DNA from: Anticarsia gemmatalis
Taxonomy: Eukaryota > Arthropoda > Insecta > Lepidoptera > Erebidae
Length of the DNA: 64,000 bases
NCBI RefSeq assembly: GCF_050436995.1
Contig: NC_134763.1
Span: 11,279,001-11,343,000 of the forward strand
Direction: 5' to 3'
This document shows positions 47,375-58,194 of this stretch, piece by piece; positions within the stretch are counted from its first letter, which is position 1; each line of letters starts with the position of its first letter. The notes beneath the pieces are model-generated. The model saw only the letters and a program-made list of their open reading frames with translations. It was not told where the DNA came from and searched no databases. The position numbers and the translations under genes are program-made.

Positions 47375-47425
47375 GTGCTTAGTTTGGCATCAAATTACCG
47401 TATGCCGTATGAGTTGATCAATGAT
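47375..47425 (+). repeat. SINE type A tail fragment
   Basis: 'gtgcttagtttggcatcaaa', then 'ttaccgtatgccgtatgagt' and 'tgatcaatgatattttt', matches the reverse complement of the tail part of SINE A at 13.44 kb. The head is missing. Confidence 0.5.
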
Positions 47426-48636
47426 ATTTTTTTATTCAGCTTGGTGGCGATCCTATCTTTATGTCTAACTCATCCAATAACACAGTATTAAATAAAATAT
47501 ATAGCGAAATATTTTTAAATCTAATTTTTGGACCATTTTGAAACAAAAAACATATTTTTTATTTATTTAAAAAAGCTTTACTGCAAATGTGGCTGTGTAT
47601 ACACAATTCTGCTGACCGTCTCACTATTGTAGTTTTTATCTACTCTGTGCTAATTTTCATCAACAAACATTTACCTAAATACATAGTATGATACCTCATT
47701 ATACAAGCTAGCCCTGCGGCTTGCCTCGTACCTACATTTACATCAATAACCACGCAGTACACTGGAGTTAGACCACGTTGCGTCATCGAGCCATGCAAAT
47801 AGTAATTTATGTGAATTTGATACACATGTGAGCCATGTTGGTTTGGGTTATGTAACTCGTGATGTCTTAGGTACTATTCTTGAGTCAGATAAATGATATT
47901 AGACTACTTAAATGTGAACATTTTTCTAGAATTATACATTATATGTATTTTACAGTTGTACAGTGTAAAATGAATGACTTTTCTAGTCGTTGGGTTGGTG
48001 GTCAACCTAATGTTATGTAATGTAAACGCACACATCACAGAAATGCAGGCACACGCTAATCCCTACTAATATGAGGTGTATCTATCTTTCTTCAACGTGA
48101 AACCACCAAACAATTTGATTGGGATGATAGATTTTATCTTACAATATATAAGTGACATATTAGAAATAACACAAGCGGAGACGCCTGCATAAACTAACTT
48201 AATGAACTGAAAAGACAGTAAAGTAACAAAACAGAACAGAATGTAGGTCAGCATCGTTATAATTTTTGTAATGAACAGCCTTACACAACGATTTGTCTGT
48301 AATTAAAATCAAAGAACAAAATAATTTATTGTGTAGTACTTAATTGTCTTAATTATGGACAAGACCTTCAATGTTTCCTAATAAAGAATTGTTAGATTAT
48401 TTCATCAAGTTTATGTCAATAGTTGGCACGTGTATTGTGTTTGAAGAAGAATGAAATATGAATGAAAATTATATACGAATTTTAATTATAATTATATGTT
48501 TTTATGAACAGAAAGCGTAACTTTTATTTCCCTATGGGAGTATTTTAATGACCAGTTTGTGAAACAATAATTTGACAGTGGCACTAATATTATTATATTT
48601 CATCGCGTGAGAATAGAAATCACGTACATTCACAGT
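47426..48636. other. AT-rich unique DNA, no gene seen
   Basis: No gene or familiar repeat was recognised. Open frames of about 60 codons on the minus strand have no motif. Confidence 0.4.
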
Positions 48637-48671
48637 CATAACTTTAAACTTTTGCGTTGCATGTTTATTTT
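48637..48671 (-). repeat. Short repeat R copy
   Basis: 'ataactttaaacttttgcgt', then 'tgcatgtttatttt', is the reverse complement of the repeat R motif at 30.56 kb, nearly identical over 30 bp. Confidence 0.55.
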
Positions 48672-48787
48672 AAAATATAATACGATAATTAACGCGTTAA
48701 TTCACGTAGGTCATCTATGTGAGTACTAGTTTAATTAATAACGATTTTTTGATGATTATAAAACGATGTTTACAACCCTTGATTAGT

Positions 48788-48959
48788 AGCACGATTTTCT
48801 ACAGTCGGTACTATCGAGTATCGAAAGTTTGACATTTAGAATGTACTGTCAAAATAGTTCCTACGACGCCCGTCAGAGGTGCTGATCAGATGATTTTCAT
48901 ACAAAGTTTCCCGATGACTAGCCAGTTGCCGGTACCCAATAGTGGTAGAGAATCGAGCT
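48788..48959 (+). mobile_element. Short TIR element T, copy C (best preserved)
   Basis: The left end 'agcacgattttctac' and the complement of the right end 'agctcgattctctac' form a 15-bp terminal inverted repeat with two differences. Inside are 'gtactatcgagtatcgaaag', 'aaaatagttcctacgacgcc' and 'gactagccagttgccggtac'. At 172 bp with no coding capacity it fits a non-autonomous DNA transposon. Immediate flanks 'tagt' / 'agag' give no clear duplication. Confidence 0.8.
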
Positions 48960-49224
48960 AGAGATAAATAAATTAAAAACTAGGTTTCATTACTATCGAA
49001 TTTAAAATAGACTGATCAACGCACAAGTGAAAAGTAAACCACAATACACTCTCTTATACTGCAGTAATAAATTTAACGCATAAAATGTAACTCTTCATTC
49101 TGACCACACGCACGTACAAAAAAGCACAGAATCATTTCAAAAAACGCAAATAAAACCGAGACCAGGAACCCATTAAACTGTAACGAACCGCACACGCACG
49201 TTCTCCTCACGTCCTCGTATATTT

Positions 49225-49345
49225 ATAATATTCATAATGAGGCTGCCCCCCCTCCCGCTGTCGCCCGTAGTCGCCTGTAGTGCTGGAGTAGTGAGCGGGG
49301 AGGGGGGTGTCGAGTGTCGGCTAATGACGTCGCTTGGCTGCATCT
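49225..49345. promoter_or_regulatory. GC-rich block with C-rich/G-rich inverted pair
   Basis: The block contains 'gccccccctcccgctgtcgc' and, about 34 nt later, 'gagcggggaggggggtgtcg', which are nearly complementary over 14 bp. The G-rich strand could also form a G-quadruplex-like structure. A CRE-like 'atgacgtcg' follows at 49324. No open frame or repeat wording explains it. A promoter or noncoding exon is possible. Confidence 0.35.
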
Positions 49346-49780
49346 AATGATCGTTTGTCAAAGACTACGCGCAAGCTTTGCTGGTGTTAGTTTTGACCTG
49401 ATGTTGAAATAAAAACTTGTTTTTTATGCTTTACGGATTATAGTGGCATTTTATTTTTGTGACACTTTTTCAATAGCTCGTGAACTAAATGCCTATCTTT
49501 ATATATGTTAGTCAAGCTTTGTTCTTAATGAAGTTTTAAAAAGCAAAAAATTCCGCTTCATATGATCCTACAATCTTCTTTTACTTTTCTTCTGATATTA
49601 AAGACCTCAGAAGTTTTTAACAAGGTCCACGCCTGTTAATAATTACATAAGTATATTAAATAACTAAGTAATATTCTCATCATTCTTGAAAGTGAAAGAA
49701 TTATCTCACCGTTAAGGCGCCCATATCGAACAAGTTGCGCTGACTAGTCAGTAAGTCATCAGTAGGTTATGAAAACCTAG

Positions 49781-49826
49781 GCGCGGTCACCTCATGGATG
49801 GTCCCCCATCCATGAGGTGACCGCGC
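49781..49826. repeat. 21-bp perfect palindrome, 4-nt loop
   Basis: The left arm (49781-49801, starting gcgcggtcacctcatgg) and right arm (49806-49826, ccatccatgaggtgacc...) are perfect complements around 'tccc'. The right arm and the text after it ('gaccgcgctcgatgaagtta') resemble the right part of moth repeat 'N' ('cacccatccatggaccgaccgcgc'), so the left arm may be an inverted duplication of repeat sequence. A 12-bp palindrome (ctgactagtcag) lies just upstream at 49740-49751. Confidence 0.9.
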
Positions 49827-49884
49827 TCGATGAAGTTAGAGCTACGCGTCTTTCTGTTACGAAGGGCACGAGCAATAGTAGATA

Positions 49885-49985
49885 ACTTACTTATGATGGA
49901 GAGGTTACGGTTTGAACTACACGTTCGAACTTCCGATCTACTTGCCTAGGATATTAGTGCTTGTAACCACAAGGCTATCACAGCC
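49885..49985 (-). repeat. SINE type C head fragment
   Basis: On the minus strand the order is 'tgatagccttgtggttac' (box A-like), 'tgcctaggcaag...'-type middle sequence and 'gatcggaagttcgaacg' (box B-like). This matches the head of the SINE C family ('gtgatagcctagtggttaag' ... 'gggttcgatccc'). The body is absent or unrecognisable beyond 49885. Confidence 0.6.
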
Positions 49986-51259
49986 TTTAATTAATTTAGT
50001 ACAATCATAATAACAAACTCGTTCACGGAACAAAGTTGTCTGAAACAAACCCTTCACTATTACAGTTTATAACAAAGTAAACTGAGCAGAAACTAGTTTT
50101 TACCCAAAATTAACACTACAGTAATTCGCTAAAATCAAACGTAATTTTGTAAAACAATTCTCACTTGGATAGGGGTGGGAGTTATGACGGCTTAGTATTT
50201 CGCACGATTTGCGTTTGTAGCAAATATCATCAATACAAGACACAATTTAAAAAGTATAAGTCATAAGCTAGATTTATACTTTTTCGAAAACAGTGAAGTA
50301 ATTTTAAATGTATTTTTACTGTTGCCTAATGGAGTACATAACATTATGGTATGTAAAGCCATTCTTTAAACTTTATTAATATGTTTTGTGAAGATAATAC
50401 ACCACCAATACACCTTGTTGATTCAGTCAGACAGAGGAATCTTAAGTTAAAAAATGTGTAGGCAAGACAAATTATCGATTAGCAACTGAATATATTATGA
50501 ATATAAAATAATGTAGTACAATAAATATGAAATTTAATTAAATGCAAGAGCTACAATACATGTTCTACAGATTCCCAAAAACCAATCCCATCCCTCTTAC
50601 TGGCTTTATTTATAACGTGCAATTCAGGCAGCAATAATTGTAGCACTTGCCAACCCTGGCCGTAGACGTTGTCTACGACAGGCGTAGCGGGTGCTACGAA
50701 AATGCTACGATTTAATTAATGCATTTCCAGAAAACGGGTTAAAAGCTTTGCTGTACACAAATGAGCTGAATCTCGTTATGTATGTTTGTATGTTTGTTAT
50801 ATAATTTGTGCGCTCATCTCACTGTGAAACTGAATCAGAACCTGTTGTTTTATCTTTTTGTTATGAATTTTACAAATTATTTTACATGTAAATGGAGTTC
50901 TGTTGTAGAGTATTAAATTATTTGGCTTTTACTAAATAATGATGCATGAAACGTGCTTACTCCGCGTTATATAGTTATTCTATCTTCGGTCGAAATTATA
51001 AAAATTAAGGAAACCTCGAGGCACCTGATATTTTATTGAAAAAAAAGAAAGAAATAAGTAATCCAAGAACATCTGCGTTATAATTTGAAGTAACAAAAAG
51101 AAATCCTCTAACAACCCCTTGCGTACCGCTTTATTGAAATAAAAGAGGCTTCACACCTAACATAATTAATGCACCCCACTCTGTATTCACTTGGCTTGTC
51201 TTGTATAATTAGTGCACATCATTACGACGTACACGACAGTGTGAACAAGGCTTTATGTG
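49986..51259. other. Unique DNA, no gene seen
   Basis: A patch at 50.65-50.70 kb has repeated 'ctacga/tacgac' motifs and a short palindrome 'gtagacgttgtctac'. No coding signal or familiar repeat was recognised. Confidence 0.4.
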
Positions 51260-51385
51260 TGACGTCACTTGGGAAAATATGTGTGAGTAAGAGTTGTACG
51301 TGAATGTGTGTGTGTGTGTGTACGTGTAAGTATTTGTGCGTGTGTGTGCGTGCGTGCGTGTGTGTTTGTGTGTGTGCGTGTCAAC
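51260..51385. repeat. GT microsatellite with CRE at its edge
   Basis: An interrupted (GT)n/(GC GT)n tract runs from about 51303 to 51382, with pure runs such as 'gtgtgtgtgtgtgtgt'. A perfect CRE 'tgacgtca' lies upstream at 51260-51267. Interrupted GT tracts are polymorphic in many genomes (established knowledge). Confidence 0.85.
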
Positions 51386-53084
51386 TTAAAGTGACGTGAG
51401 ATAAATTAAATAAGTTTTAATAGGTGTTAGTGAGTTATCTTTATTGTTACAAATTGTGTTACATATATTACACAATTTACTTGTCTTTTTTATAAGAATA
51501 TATAATGTTGTTTATTTTTTACCCTTTTGATTCAACTCAATGTCAAAGGTGTTAATCCCTGAATTACTTTATATGACAAATCATCGTCTTTTTAGCTGTA
51601 ACTGCAACTAACTATGTTTCTACAGATAGCAGGATTATTGTATGAAAAATAAGTTTTAGCTAGTCCACATTACGGAAACTTAAGGGCGAATGCTTCTGCT
51701 CTGTTTATAAACTCGACTTTCTAATTTGAATCTGTATATAATTTTAACAACAGTCATTTCCATTTATAAATTGTTCCAAACCACTGACCCACACTACTTA
51801 CTGACTTAATAGCTACTACAAACCACAGACTAAATTCAAATTCACTACATAACAATAAACGAATAGCATTCATTGCATTCATCGAAATCGGTTAAGCCTT
51901 TCATCTATTTCACTGAAAAACGCACAGTTTCAAATAAACATACGTTTTAGGAATAAAAAGTCAATATAAACTGTTTGTTACAACTGCGTTTTTAAAAAAC
52001 CTCGGCTTTTTATTGGATGACTATTTTGGTCACTCACATAAAAACATTCATTTAGTTATTTCCTGCCTATATAAAAAAATATTACCTCTGTGGCGTAACA
52101 ACTGCTAATCACGGCGTCTCAAGTTAGATTCCCAGATTGAGCAAAGTTTTATTAGTAGTTTCTAATTTAGTGGTCTCGAGCGTTATAAATTGCCCTTTAA
52201 ATGGCAATAAGTTAAATAACCTTAGTTATCTACCTCGCTCCCTACATGAGACTTCATACGCTTCTGCCTTCACTTTTGAGTATTACAGGCGTGATATTAC
52301 GTATTTATGTAAATGCAATATGTTTCATAGTTACTTTTACGTGAAAATGTCTAAGCCTATTAAGAAATTTGGCAAGGTGATAGATTATGGCATCATTGGA
52401 TCAATCGGAGGCTGTTGTTACATATGCTAAATAATTTACAATTTACGTTTTACGTTTGCAGTAGTCTGAAATATTAAACGGTTTTTGATTAGATCAGAAA
52501 TAGTTTATAACCTATTAATTAGATAAGATACCTTTTCACTCGAGAGGTGTTCTCGTTTCTATGCAATCATAGGGTTGGAGTAACTAAATAATGGGTACAA
52601 AAGCGACACAATATCGATAATCGATAATATACTACGATATTCGATTCAAACTCGAATCAAAATCAGTCCTTCAGCGATACACAATTAGCATTGCTAGTAA
52701 ACTGCTAATACAATTGTACAATTACTGATACAGTTGGCCTTTTAGCTTCGTGTACGATTAGCGCTAGTTGCTAGTTGTTTGGCTACTTCATTACACAACG
52801 AGTTCGTTACCCGGACTGTTCCGTGATATTCGCAAATATGCATTAAAGATTATGTTGAGCTTGAAATGTCACACAATTTGATTGAGTTTTATAACAGTTT
52901 ATTTTCCAAAAAAATTAAGGTGTTAAGTGTAACACACGTTATACCTGAAGGTGAAAAAAGGTGTATAAAATGCACCTGTGTTTTGCTATATACGATGTTA
53001 TTTTCGTGTGATGGAGGACAAGTTAATTGTTACCAAACTTCTGAAAACTTTTAAGAATAATTTATTATAAATTAGAAATATACT
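51386..53084. other. AT-rich unique DNA, no gene seen
   Basis: Short palindromic motifs occur near 52.61 kb ('tatcgataatcgata') and 52.65 kb ('gattcaaactcgaatc'). The 97-codon frame at 52.14-52.43 kb begins after a T-rich tract but has no recognisable motif. No other feature. Confidence 0.4.
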
Positions 53085-53172
53085 CATAACTCTGTGACCA
53101 ACCTGAGAATCAAACCAGAGACCTCATGGTCAGCAGCCGGATACACAATCGACCGCGCCACCGAAGCATTCT
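53085..53172 (-). repeat. SINE head fragment (tRNA-like)
   Basis: On the minus strand, 'ggtggcgcggtcgattgtgt' (box A) and 'ctctggtttgattctcag' (box B) are spaced as in a tRNA-derived head. No tRNA 3' half with cloverleaf pairing is evident, so it is a SINE head rather than a tRNA gene. The body is not recognisable. Confidence 0.65.
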
Positions 53173-53639
53173 ACAAATAATTAAGTACCTAACTTAACTA
53201 AACTGTGTATATTAAAAACTTAAATAATGAACTACAGATTTGTACTTTAAACATCCTCATAAAAGATCTCTTTATAACACATTCTCGTGTAATCGATGTC
53301 CGGACGAAATATTCACTGTACGTATTATGCGAATGAAAACTCAATTTACTTGGCATTATACCTCGACGCCAGTAATTAAAGTGTATAAAAGAACAAATTC
53401 TCTATAAAATACGTTTAATTTCAACAACTCTCACTGTTTGGGAATTCAATACAAATTATTTACTCTACTTTATGAAGACTTTATTTATGTGTAATAATGT
53501 TAAGTCCTTCTTATTTAATAAGTACTATTAGGCACGATTTTATTCAGAGAAAAATAATTATTGGATTTTTGAGTTCTTTTGCGATCCGATCAAGTACATA
53601 TATTTTTATATGCTTTTGTTCTTTTTTTGTTTTCAAAAA

Positions 53640-53761
53640 GACAACTCCCGCACTAAGAGTTGCTCTTGTGTCGCGGGTACTTTTGCAAACATACAAATAA
53701 CGGACACAAAGTACAACCAGACCCGAAACAACTATTTGTGGATCGCACAAGTAAATAATTG
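53640..53761 (-). repeat. SINE type D, 3' part, split by a LINE
   Basis: 'acaactcccgcactaagagt', 'gcaaacatacaaataacgga' and 'caaccagacccgaaacaact' match the SINE D at 31.75 kb base for base over long stretches, same orientation. It stops at 'aataattg', where a LINE begins. The matching head part resumes at 55101. Open frames on this segment are SINE by-products. Confidence 0.85.
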
Positions 53762-54328
53762 TCGCCTAAAAAGCTCGCGGGCAGGCTCAGCTCCGCAGCC
53801 TATGCGATAAGAAAAGTAAGACAGTTTGCTGGTGTAGATGCGGCAAGACTGGTTTACTTTGGTTATTTTCACAGCGTTTTGTCCTACGGTATTCTACTTT
53901 GGGGCAGAGCGGCTGATATAGACACAATTTTCGTTATTCAAAAAAGAGCAATTCGCGCTATTTACGGCTTAGGAGCGCGGGACTCTCTGCGGGGGGTATT
54001 TGGGAAAATAGGTATACTGACGGTGGCATCACAGTATATTTTTGCGAATTTGATGTTCATCAAACAAAACATAAATTCGTTTGCTAAGAACAGTGACATT
54101 CATAACATTAATACCAGAAATAAGCACAAATTAGTAGGTCCCTGCAATAGATTGCAAAAAGTACACAACTCATTTGCAGGTCTTGGTGTTCGGTTGTATA
54201 ACAAACTTCCCAGCAGTGTTATGGATTTACCCCAACAAAAATTCAAATTAGTTGTTAAAGATCATCTTATTAAAAGGGGTTATTATAAGATCGACGATTA
54301 TATAATGGACAAGAAATCATGGGATTAG
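53762..54328 (+). pseudogene. LINE reverse transcriptase, C-terminal part
   Basis: About 188 codons encode the end of a non-LTR reverse transcriptase ORF, downstream of the catalytic palm. The order is a thumb-like opening (SSAAYAIRKVRQFAG), then YFHSVLSYGILLWGRA, KRAIRAIYGLG, a middle with NTRNKHKL and a closing YYKIDDYIMDKK before TAG at 54326-54328. This pattern is characteristic of moth LINE ORF2 C-termini. Fingers, palm and the catalytic Asp-Asp motif are missing, as is any endonuclease, so it cannot be active. The frame is still intact with no stop or frameshift, which suggests a fairly recent insertion. The apparent start is only where the truncated frame opens, not a real initiation site. 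Confidence 0.88.
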
Positions 54329-55100
54329 TTGCTCGTTCTACACAAATCAAGATTAAATATCTACATATGTATATATTCATCTTTGCATTGTATAAATATT
54401 AATCAGTAGTATTTTAACTCTGTAACAGAGAGGTATCACACGAGCCTCAGTGGCACTCGTTTTCTTCTCTTGATAGATATGGTGGGCTCCCACATGCCAA
54501 GGTTCGTCATGCTCACTAAAATGTCATTGCTTGCGGCGGCGTCGTGTGCCGGGTCACCCCCTTCCCTCTAATATGTGCGAAGGGGGTGATGGCTGGTCCA
54601 TGCGTCATACTCGTGGACGGGTGCTGCTTGGGGTGACTGGTCGTCCTGGTTGTGGTGAATTTGCCAAATATATATTTTTTTTAAGTAAATAGGTATTAAT
54701 AGATATAATTCCTTGTGCCATAGTCTGCTCTTGAGATGCCTCTTATGACTGCAATACTATCATGATGTAAGTAGATGCTCCCATCATGCTTCCAATACAC
54801 TTGTTATGTTATTAGCACCTTTATATTGATTTAATTTATTTATATTATACTTATGTGTGTTCGGTAGTGTTGGTAGCGGCTCCTTACATCAGCAAAGATT
54901 TATACCTAATAGAAACATTGTTAAAATTAATTGGCGATTAAAAAGAGTGGCCTGGAGTTTCTTGCCAGCTCTTCTCATTGGCCCTACCTTCCGAACTGGC
55001 GGTAAATTCACTCTCTGTATCATTGACTATCATAAGTGTCAACATTTGACCTATATGAATAAATGATTTGATTTTGATTTTGATTTTGATTTTGATTTTG
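53762..55100 (+). mobile_element. 5'-truncated non-LTR retrotransposon (LINE)
   Basis: The copy begins inside the reverse-transcriptase ORF, runs through a long 3' UTR and ends with AATAAA (55058-55063) and an (ATTTTG)n tail at 55067-55100. The 3' wording 'tttcttgccagctcttctc' and 'ccgaactggcggtaaattc' is typical of an abundant moth LINE family often annotated as jockey-like. It sits inside SINE D. The UTR segment at 54.42-54.66 kb is unusually GC-rich and could be an internal feature or a further insertion. Confidence 0.85.
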
Positions 55101-55160
55101 TCCCGTGTGGAAATCGAAGCCACGACCTCCCGCCACAATGGTAGCGGCAGCGTGGCGGCC
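55101..55160 (-). repeat. SINE type D, head part, resumed after the LINE
   Basis: 'tcccgtgtggaaatcgaagc' and 'cacgacctcccgccacaatg' match the head-side sequence of SINE D ('gaatcgaacccacgacctcc'). Together with 53640-53761 it makes one SINE broken by the LINE. The box A end is missing; instead an oppositely oriented SINE D segment starts at about 55161. Confidence 0.75.
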
Positions 55161-55271
55161 GCTTGTGAGATCCACAAATGATTTTTGCAGGTCTGGTTGT
55201 ACTTTGTATCCGTTGTTTGTATATTTGTAAAAGTGCTTCGACGCAAGAGCAATTGTTAGTGCGGCACTTGT
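55161..55271 (+). repeat. Second SINE type D segment, inverted
   Basis: 'gagatccacaaatgattttt', 'caggtctggttgtactttgt' and 'caagagcaattgttagtgcg' are the 3' two-thirds of SINE D on the plus strand. It is fused head to head with the minus-strand head at 55160. The segment ends at 'cacttgtc' followed by a T-run, not an A-tail. The open frames over it on the minus strand are by-products. Confidence 0.8.
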
Positions 55272-57186
55272 CTTTTTTGAAGAACAGAACACAGAAAAGG
55301 TGACGGACTGAATGACATATTTTAGGAACGTCATAAAACATCAAACTGCTTTTAAAATAACAAAATAAACACGACACAATAAAACAAAACATTACAACAA
55401 AAATCAGTGTGAAACCGAACAGTTGACCAACAAGAGACATTACAGTTAACATAGATCAGTTAAGTGGGCAACTCGAGCTCCAAATAGTTAATTCTAATCG
55501 CTTTGTTCTAAGACCCGAGGGGTCAAGACGGACTGTTGGGGGGCGAGGTGGGGGGAACACTGCTTTGTGCCGATTCCCTCAGGAATGGCATTGTACTAGT
55601 GTCTAAATTGTACCAGTGTTCGGAATTGAAACCGCTCGTGGAATGTCCAGTGATACCTCACTCCATAGTTCGGGAAAGTAATGGCATTGTTCACTGTATT
55701 TAGTATCAGTTCGTGTATTAAGTTTGGATTGGAAAATTTATTTCGTATTTAAAAGAATGTATATTTAGAGACTAATCTTATGATCGAATTAATTTAAAGA
55801 CTATAACGTATTGTGTAGGTTACAATAGATCACGAAAAGAACTTCTGGTTTTTCCAATGTCTGTTGAAATATTCTTAAAGGTAGTACAGAGTTTGGCAAC
55901 ATGTCGAAAATAACGCATATCAAAGACTACAGAAATAATTATTTTCTATTTATATTTGCTTAATCCATATATTTTTATACAGAACTTTCGTATTGTACTA
56001 TAAATTGTCGTATAGAGAGAAATTGTAACCATACCCAATTATGAAAACAATAATACATTCCCTGAATTACCTACTTACTGAATAAATGTACTGTAAGTAT
56101 TTCTCCACAGTTTATTGACCTCTACTCCCCTATTTTTGTCGTGTACGTGATTTGTGACCAATATCCAAAGCGATCTATTTTGGGACAATTGTCTCCCAGT
56201 CTAGAATATTTTACCAAAGTCTTTTTCTTTATACTTATGTGGTCGTTATTGTATTGCCTTATTTGACAATACATTATTTATGGTATAGACAAGTCACTTT
56301 GTTTATGATATGACAATATAACAATTCAGTGTTGTAGGAATCTAGCTTATTGATGGAAATATATACATAAGTATTAAAGAACCTAATTGTGACTACGTGC
56401 TATAATCCTTACTATTATATTTATAAGCATGATAACATTATAAGGATGTTCTATTTAAAAAATATTATGGACAGATTCGAAATGATAAGATGTATGGATG
56501 TGAATGAAACAACGTGTAATTGGTTGGGATCGTAAAAAGTAGCATTCTTTGGTCTGTGCCTACCGCTACGAACTAAAAGCGTGATTATTTGTATGCACAG
56601 ATAGTTTATAACCTGATTTCATATAATGGAAATATTTCAACCCAAGAAATCTTTTCACACAGACGAAATCACGAACAGAAACTAGAATTATCCACATTAG
56701 CATGTACATAAAATATCTAAGTCTCAAACAAAACCAATAACTTTATATTTGTATTTGTTTCTTCTGAATTATTTCACACGAAACAAAAACAAGTGGCGAA
56801 ACCCTTTCAATTACTATTCTATCGGCGTCCCGACTTGCCGTTTAGTTTGAACAGAACCGAATAAAAAGTCAATATAGTACAAATAAATCAGCCTGGCTAG
56901 GTAATAAAGAAATCTAACTAAGTCCCTAGACTTAGATCTTTGGATAAAGAGGTCACATTAAACGTACTAAGGGACATTACACATCTGGTTCAAAGTGATA
57001 CGACGTTTTAGTAAGCCTTTGCAGGGTCGGTATGAATTTTTCGTTCTTCCTTAGTTATGGTGACTGGGAAATGAGTCAAATACCGAGTATTTAGTACCTA
57101 TCGATTTTTTACACTGAAAACCATTAGCGCTTCTAGCGTATTCCGAAGGAACTAACTTATTTTCATTCAAATGATCGTTCAGAGGG
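55272..57186. other. Unique DNA with a G-rich patch
   Basis: A patch at 55.53-55.56 kb ('tggggggcgaggtgggggga') is strikingly G-rich. The following 150 bp are GC-richer than average without a recognisable motif. The rest is AT-rich. No gene seen. Confidence 0.4.
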
Positions 57187-57303
57187 GAAATTCTCTTTTA
57201 CTCTCGACTAACGACAACCGAAAATTTGTATGAAAACCTGATCATTACATTTTAAATGTCAAATTCTCGATACTCGATAGTACCGACTGTAAAGAACCGC
57301 GCT
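57187..57303 (-). mobile_element. Short TIR element T, copy D (shortened)
   Basis: 'ttctcttttactctcgacta', 'acattttaaatgtcaaattc' and 'gatactcgatagtaccgact' then 'gtaaagaaccgcgct' follow copy A's order. The middle segment ('ctagagggcg' region) is deleted, leaving 117 bp. Orientation is as in copy A. Confidence 0.65.
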
Positions 57304-57607
57304 ATAGTTCCTGATATTATGTCATAGACATAAATATCGTAATAGAAAACTAGCCATCAAGACTACATATAATACCGTTCCGATCACAAAATCGACAGTC
57401 ATCTATCCTATATACCTACTAGTGCCTCTAAGTATAAGCTAAGTTAGAAAGTGTGGCAAACAAGCGATTGAATTAGTTCGGCACGAGCGCTCTGAACGAT
57501 CACAATGTCATCTCTTATATAAAAACATTGAGATATGAATTCTGAAATGATATCGCACTTTGGAACAAACTAATTTTAACTTTTTTTTTGTAAATAGGAT
57601 TGCGATA

Positions 57608-57690
57608 TACGTCTATAGTGTAGTGGTTAGAATAATTGCTGTGCAATCATTTATCTAGAAGATACAATTTTCGATTTCCAAATAGATCAG
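57608..57690 (+). repeat. tRNA-like SINE head
   Basis: 'tctatagtgtagtggttaga' (box A) and 'acaattttcgatttcc' (box B) have the spacing and wording of an Asp/Glu-type tRNA or a SINE head derived from one. The acceptor and T arms do not pair well, so a functional tRNA gene is unlikely. No SINE body was recognised downstream. Confidence 0.45.
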
Positions 57691-58166
57691 TATTAAGACG
57701 CATGTTAACGTGTCAAGCTAAGTTCAAGCCACGAGAACAGCTGAGCAGCGCCCAGGTAATATTACTCGAATAATTTGTGATTGTTTCATAAAATCTTTGT
57801 TATTGGTATTTTTATCTTGCCACAGATATGTAGCTGTAATTTAAATTTTATTTGAATAGAAATAATTTTATAGATATTTTCTACGTAGGTGACTTTATCT
57901 TATTTAGCCATAATCAACCACTTATATAGAAACATAAACGAACAATCAAAACTATTAACTACACTCGTAGATACTGTGATCCAATACGAAAGGCCTAGCT
58001 ATCGAGATTGTACCCAACGATTCTTTCAAATGTAAGTCTATAACAAGGATGTCCTAACGACATTCAGTTACATAACAATAAAAGGCCTCCAGAAAAAGTG
58101 GAAACGTGACTAAAAATAAACGTTGTATCGTGTAGTGTAGTGAAGTTTCAAACAACCCTTGATTTC
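57691..58166. other. AT-rich unique DNA, no gene seen
   Basis: Nothing was recognised between the tRNA-like head and a possible Helitron end. Confidence 0.4.
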
Positions 58167-58194
58167 TACTAGCTGGTCCGCGCGGTTGCGCTCA
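58167..58194 (-). repeat. Possible Helitron-like 3' end
   Basis: 'actagctggtccgcgcggtt' followed by 'gcgctcac' resembles the minus-strand end of element H ('actagctgacccgcgcaact'). The interior is too diverged to follow. Confidence 0.4.

Noticed and set aside
52137..52430. 97-codon frame after a pyrimidine-rich stretch
   Set aside because: No motif, ordinary AT-rich composition and no downstream donor or poly(A) context that would support an exon.
54938..55452. Three overlapping minus-strand frames of 104-133 codons with repeated KIKIKI/NQNQNQ/KSKSKS
   Set aside because: The repeats are the (ATTTTG)n LINE tail read in three frames, and the rest is SINE D. Not coding.
57608..57690. Functional tRNA gene
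   Set aside because: Boxes A and B are recognisable, but the acceptor and T arms do not pair acceptably; better explained as a SINE head.
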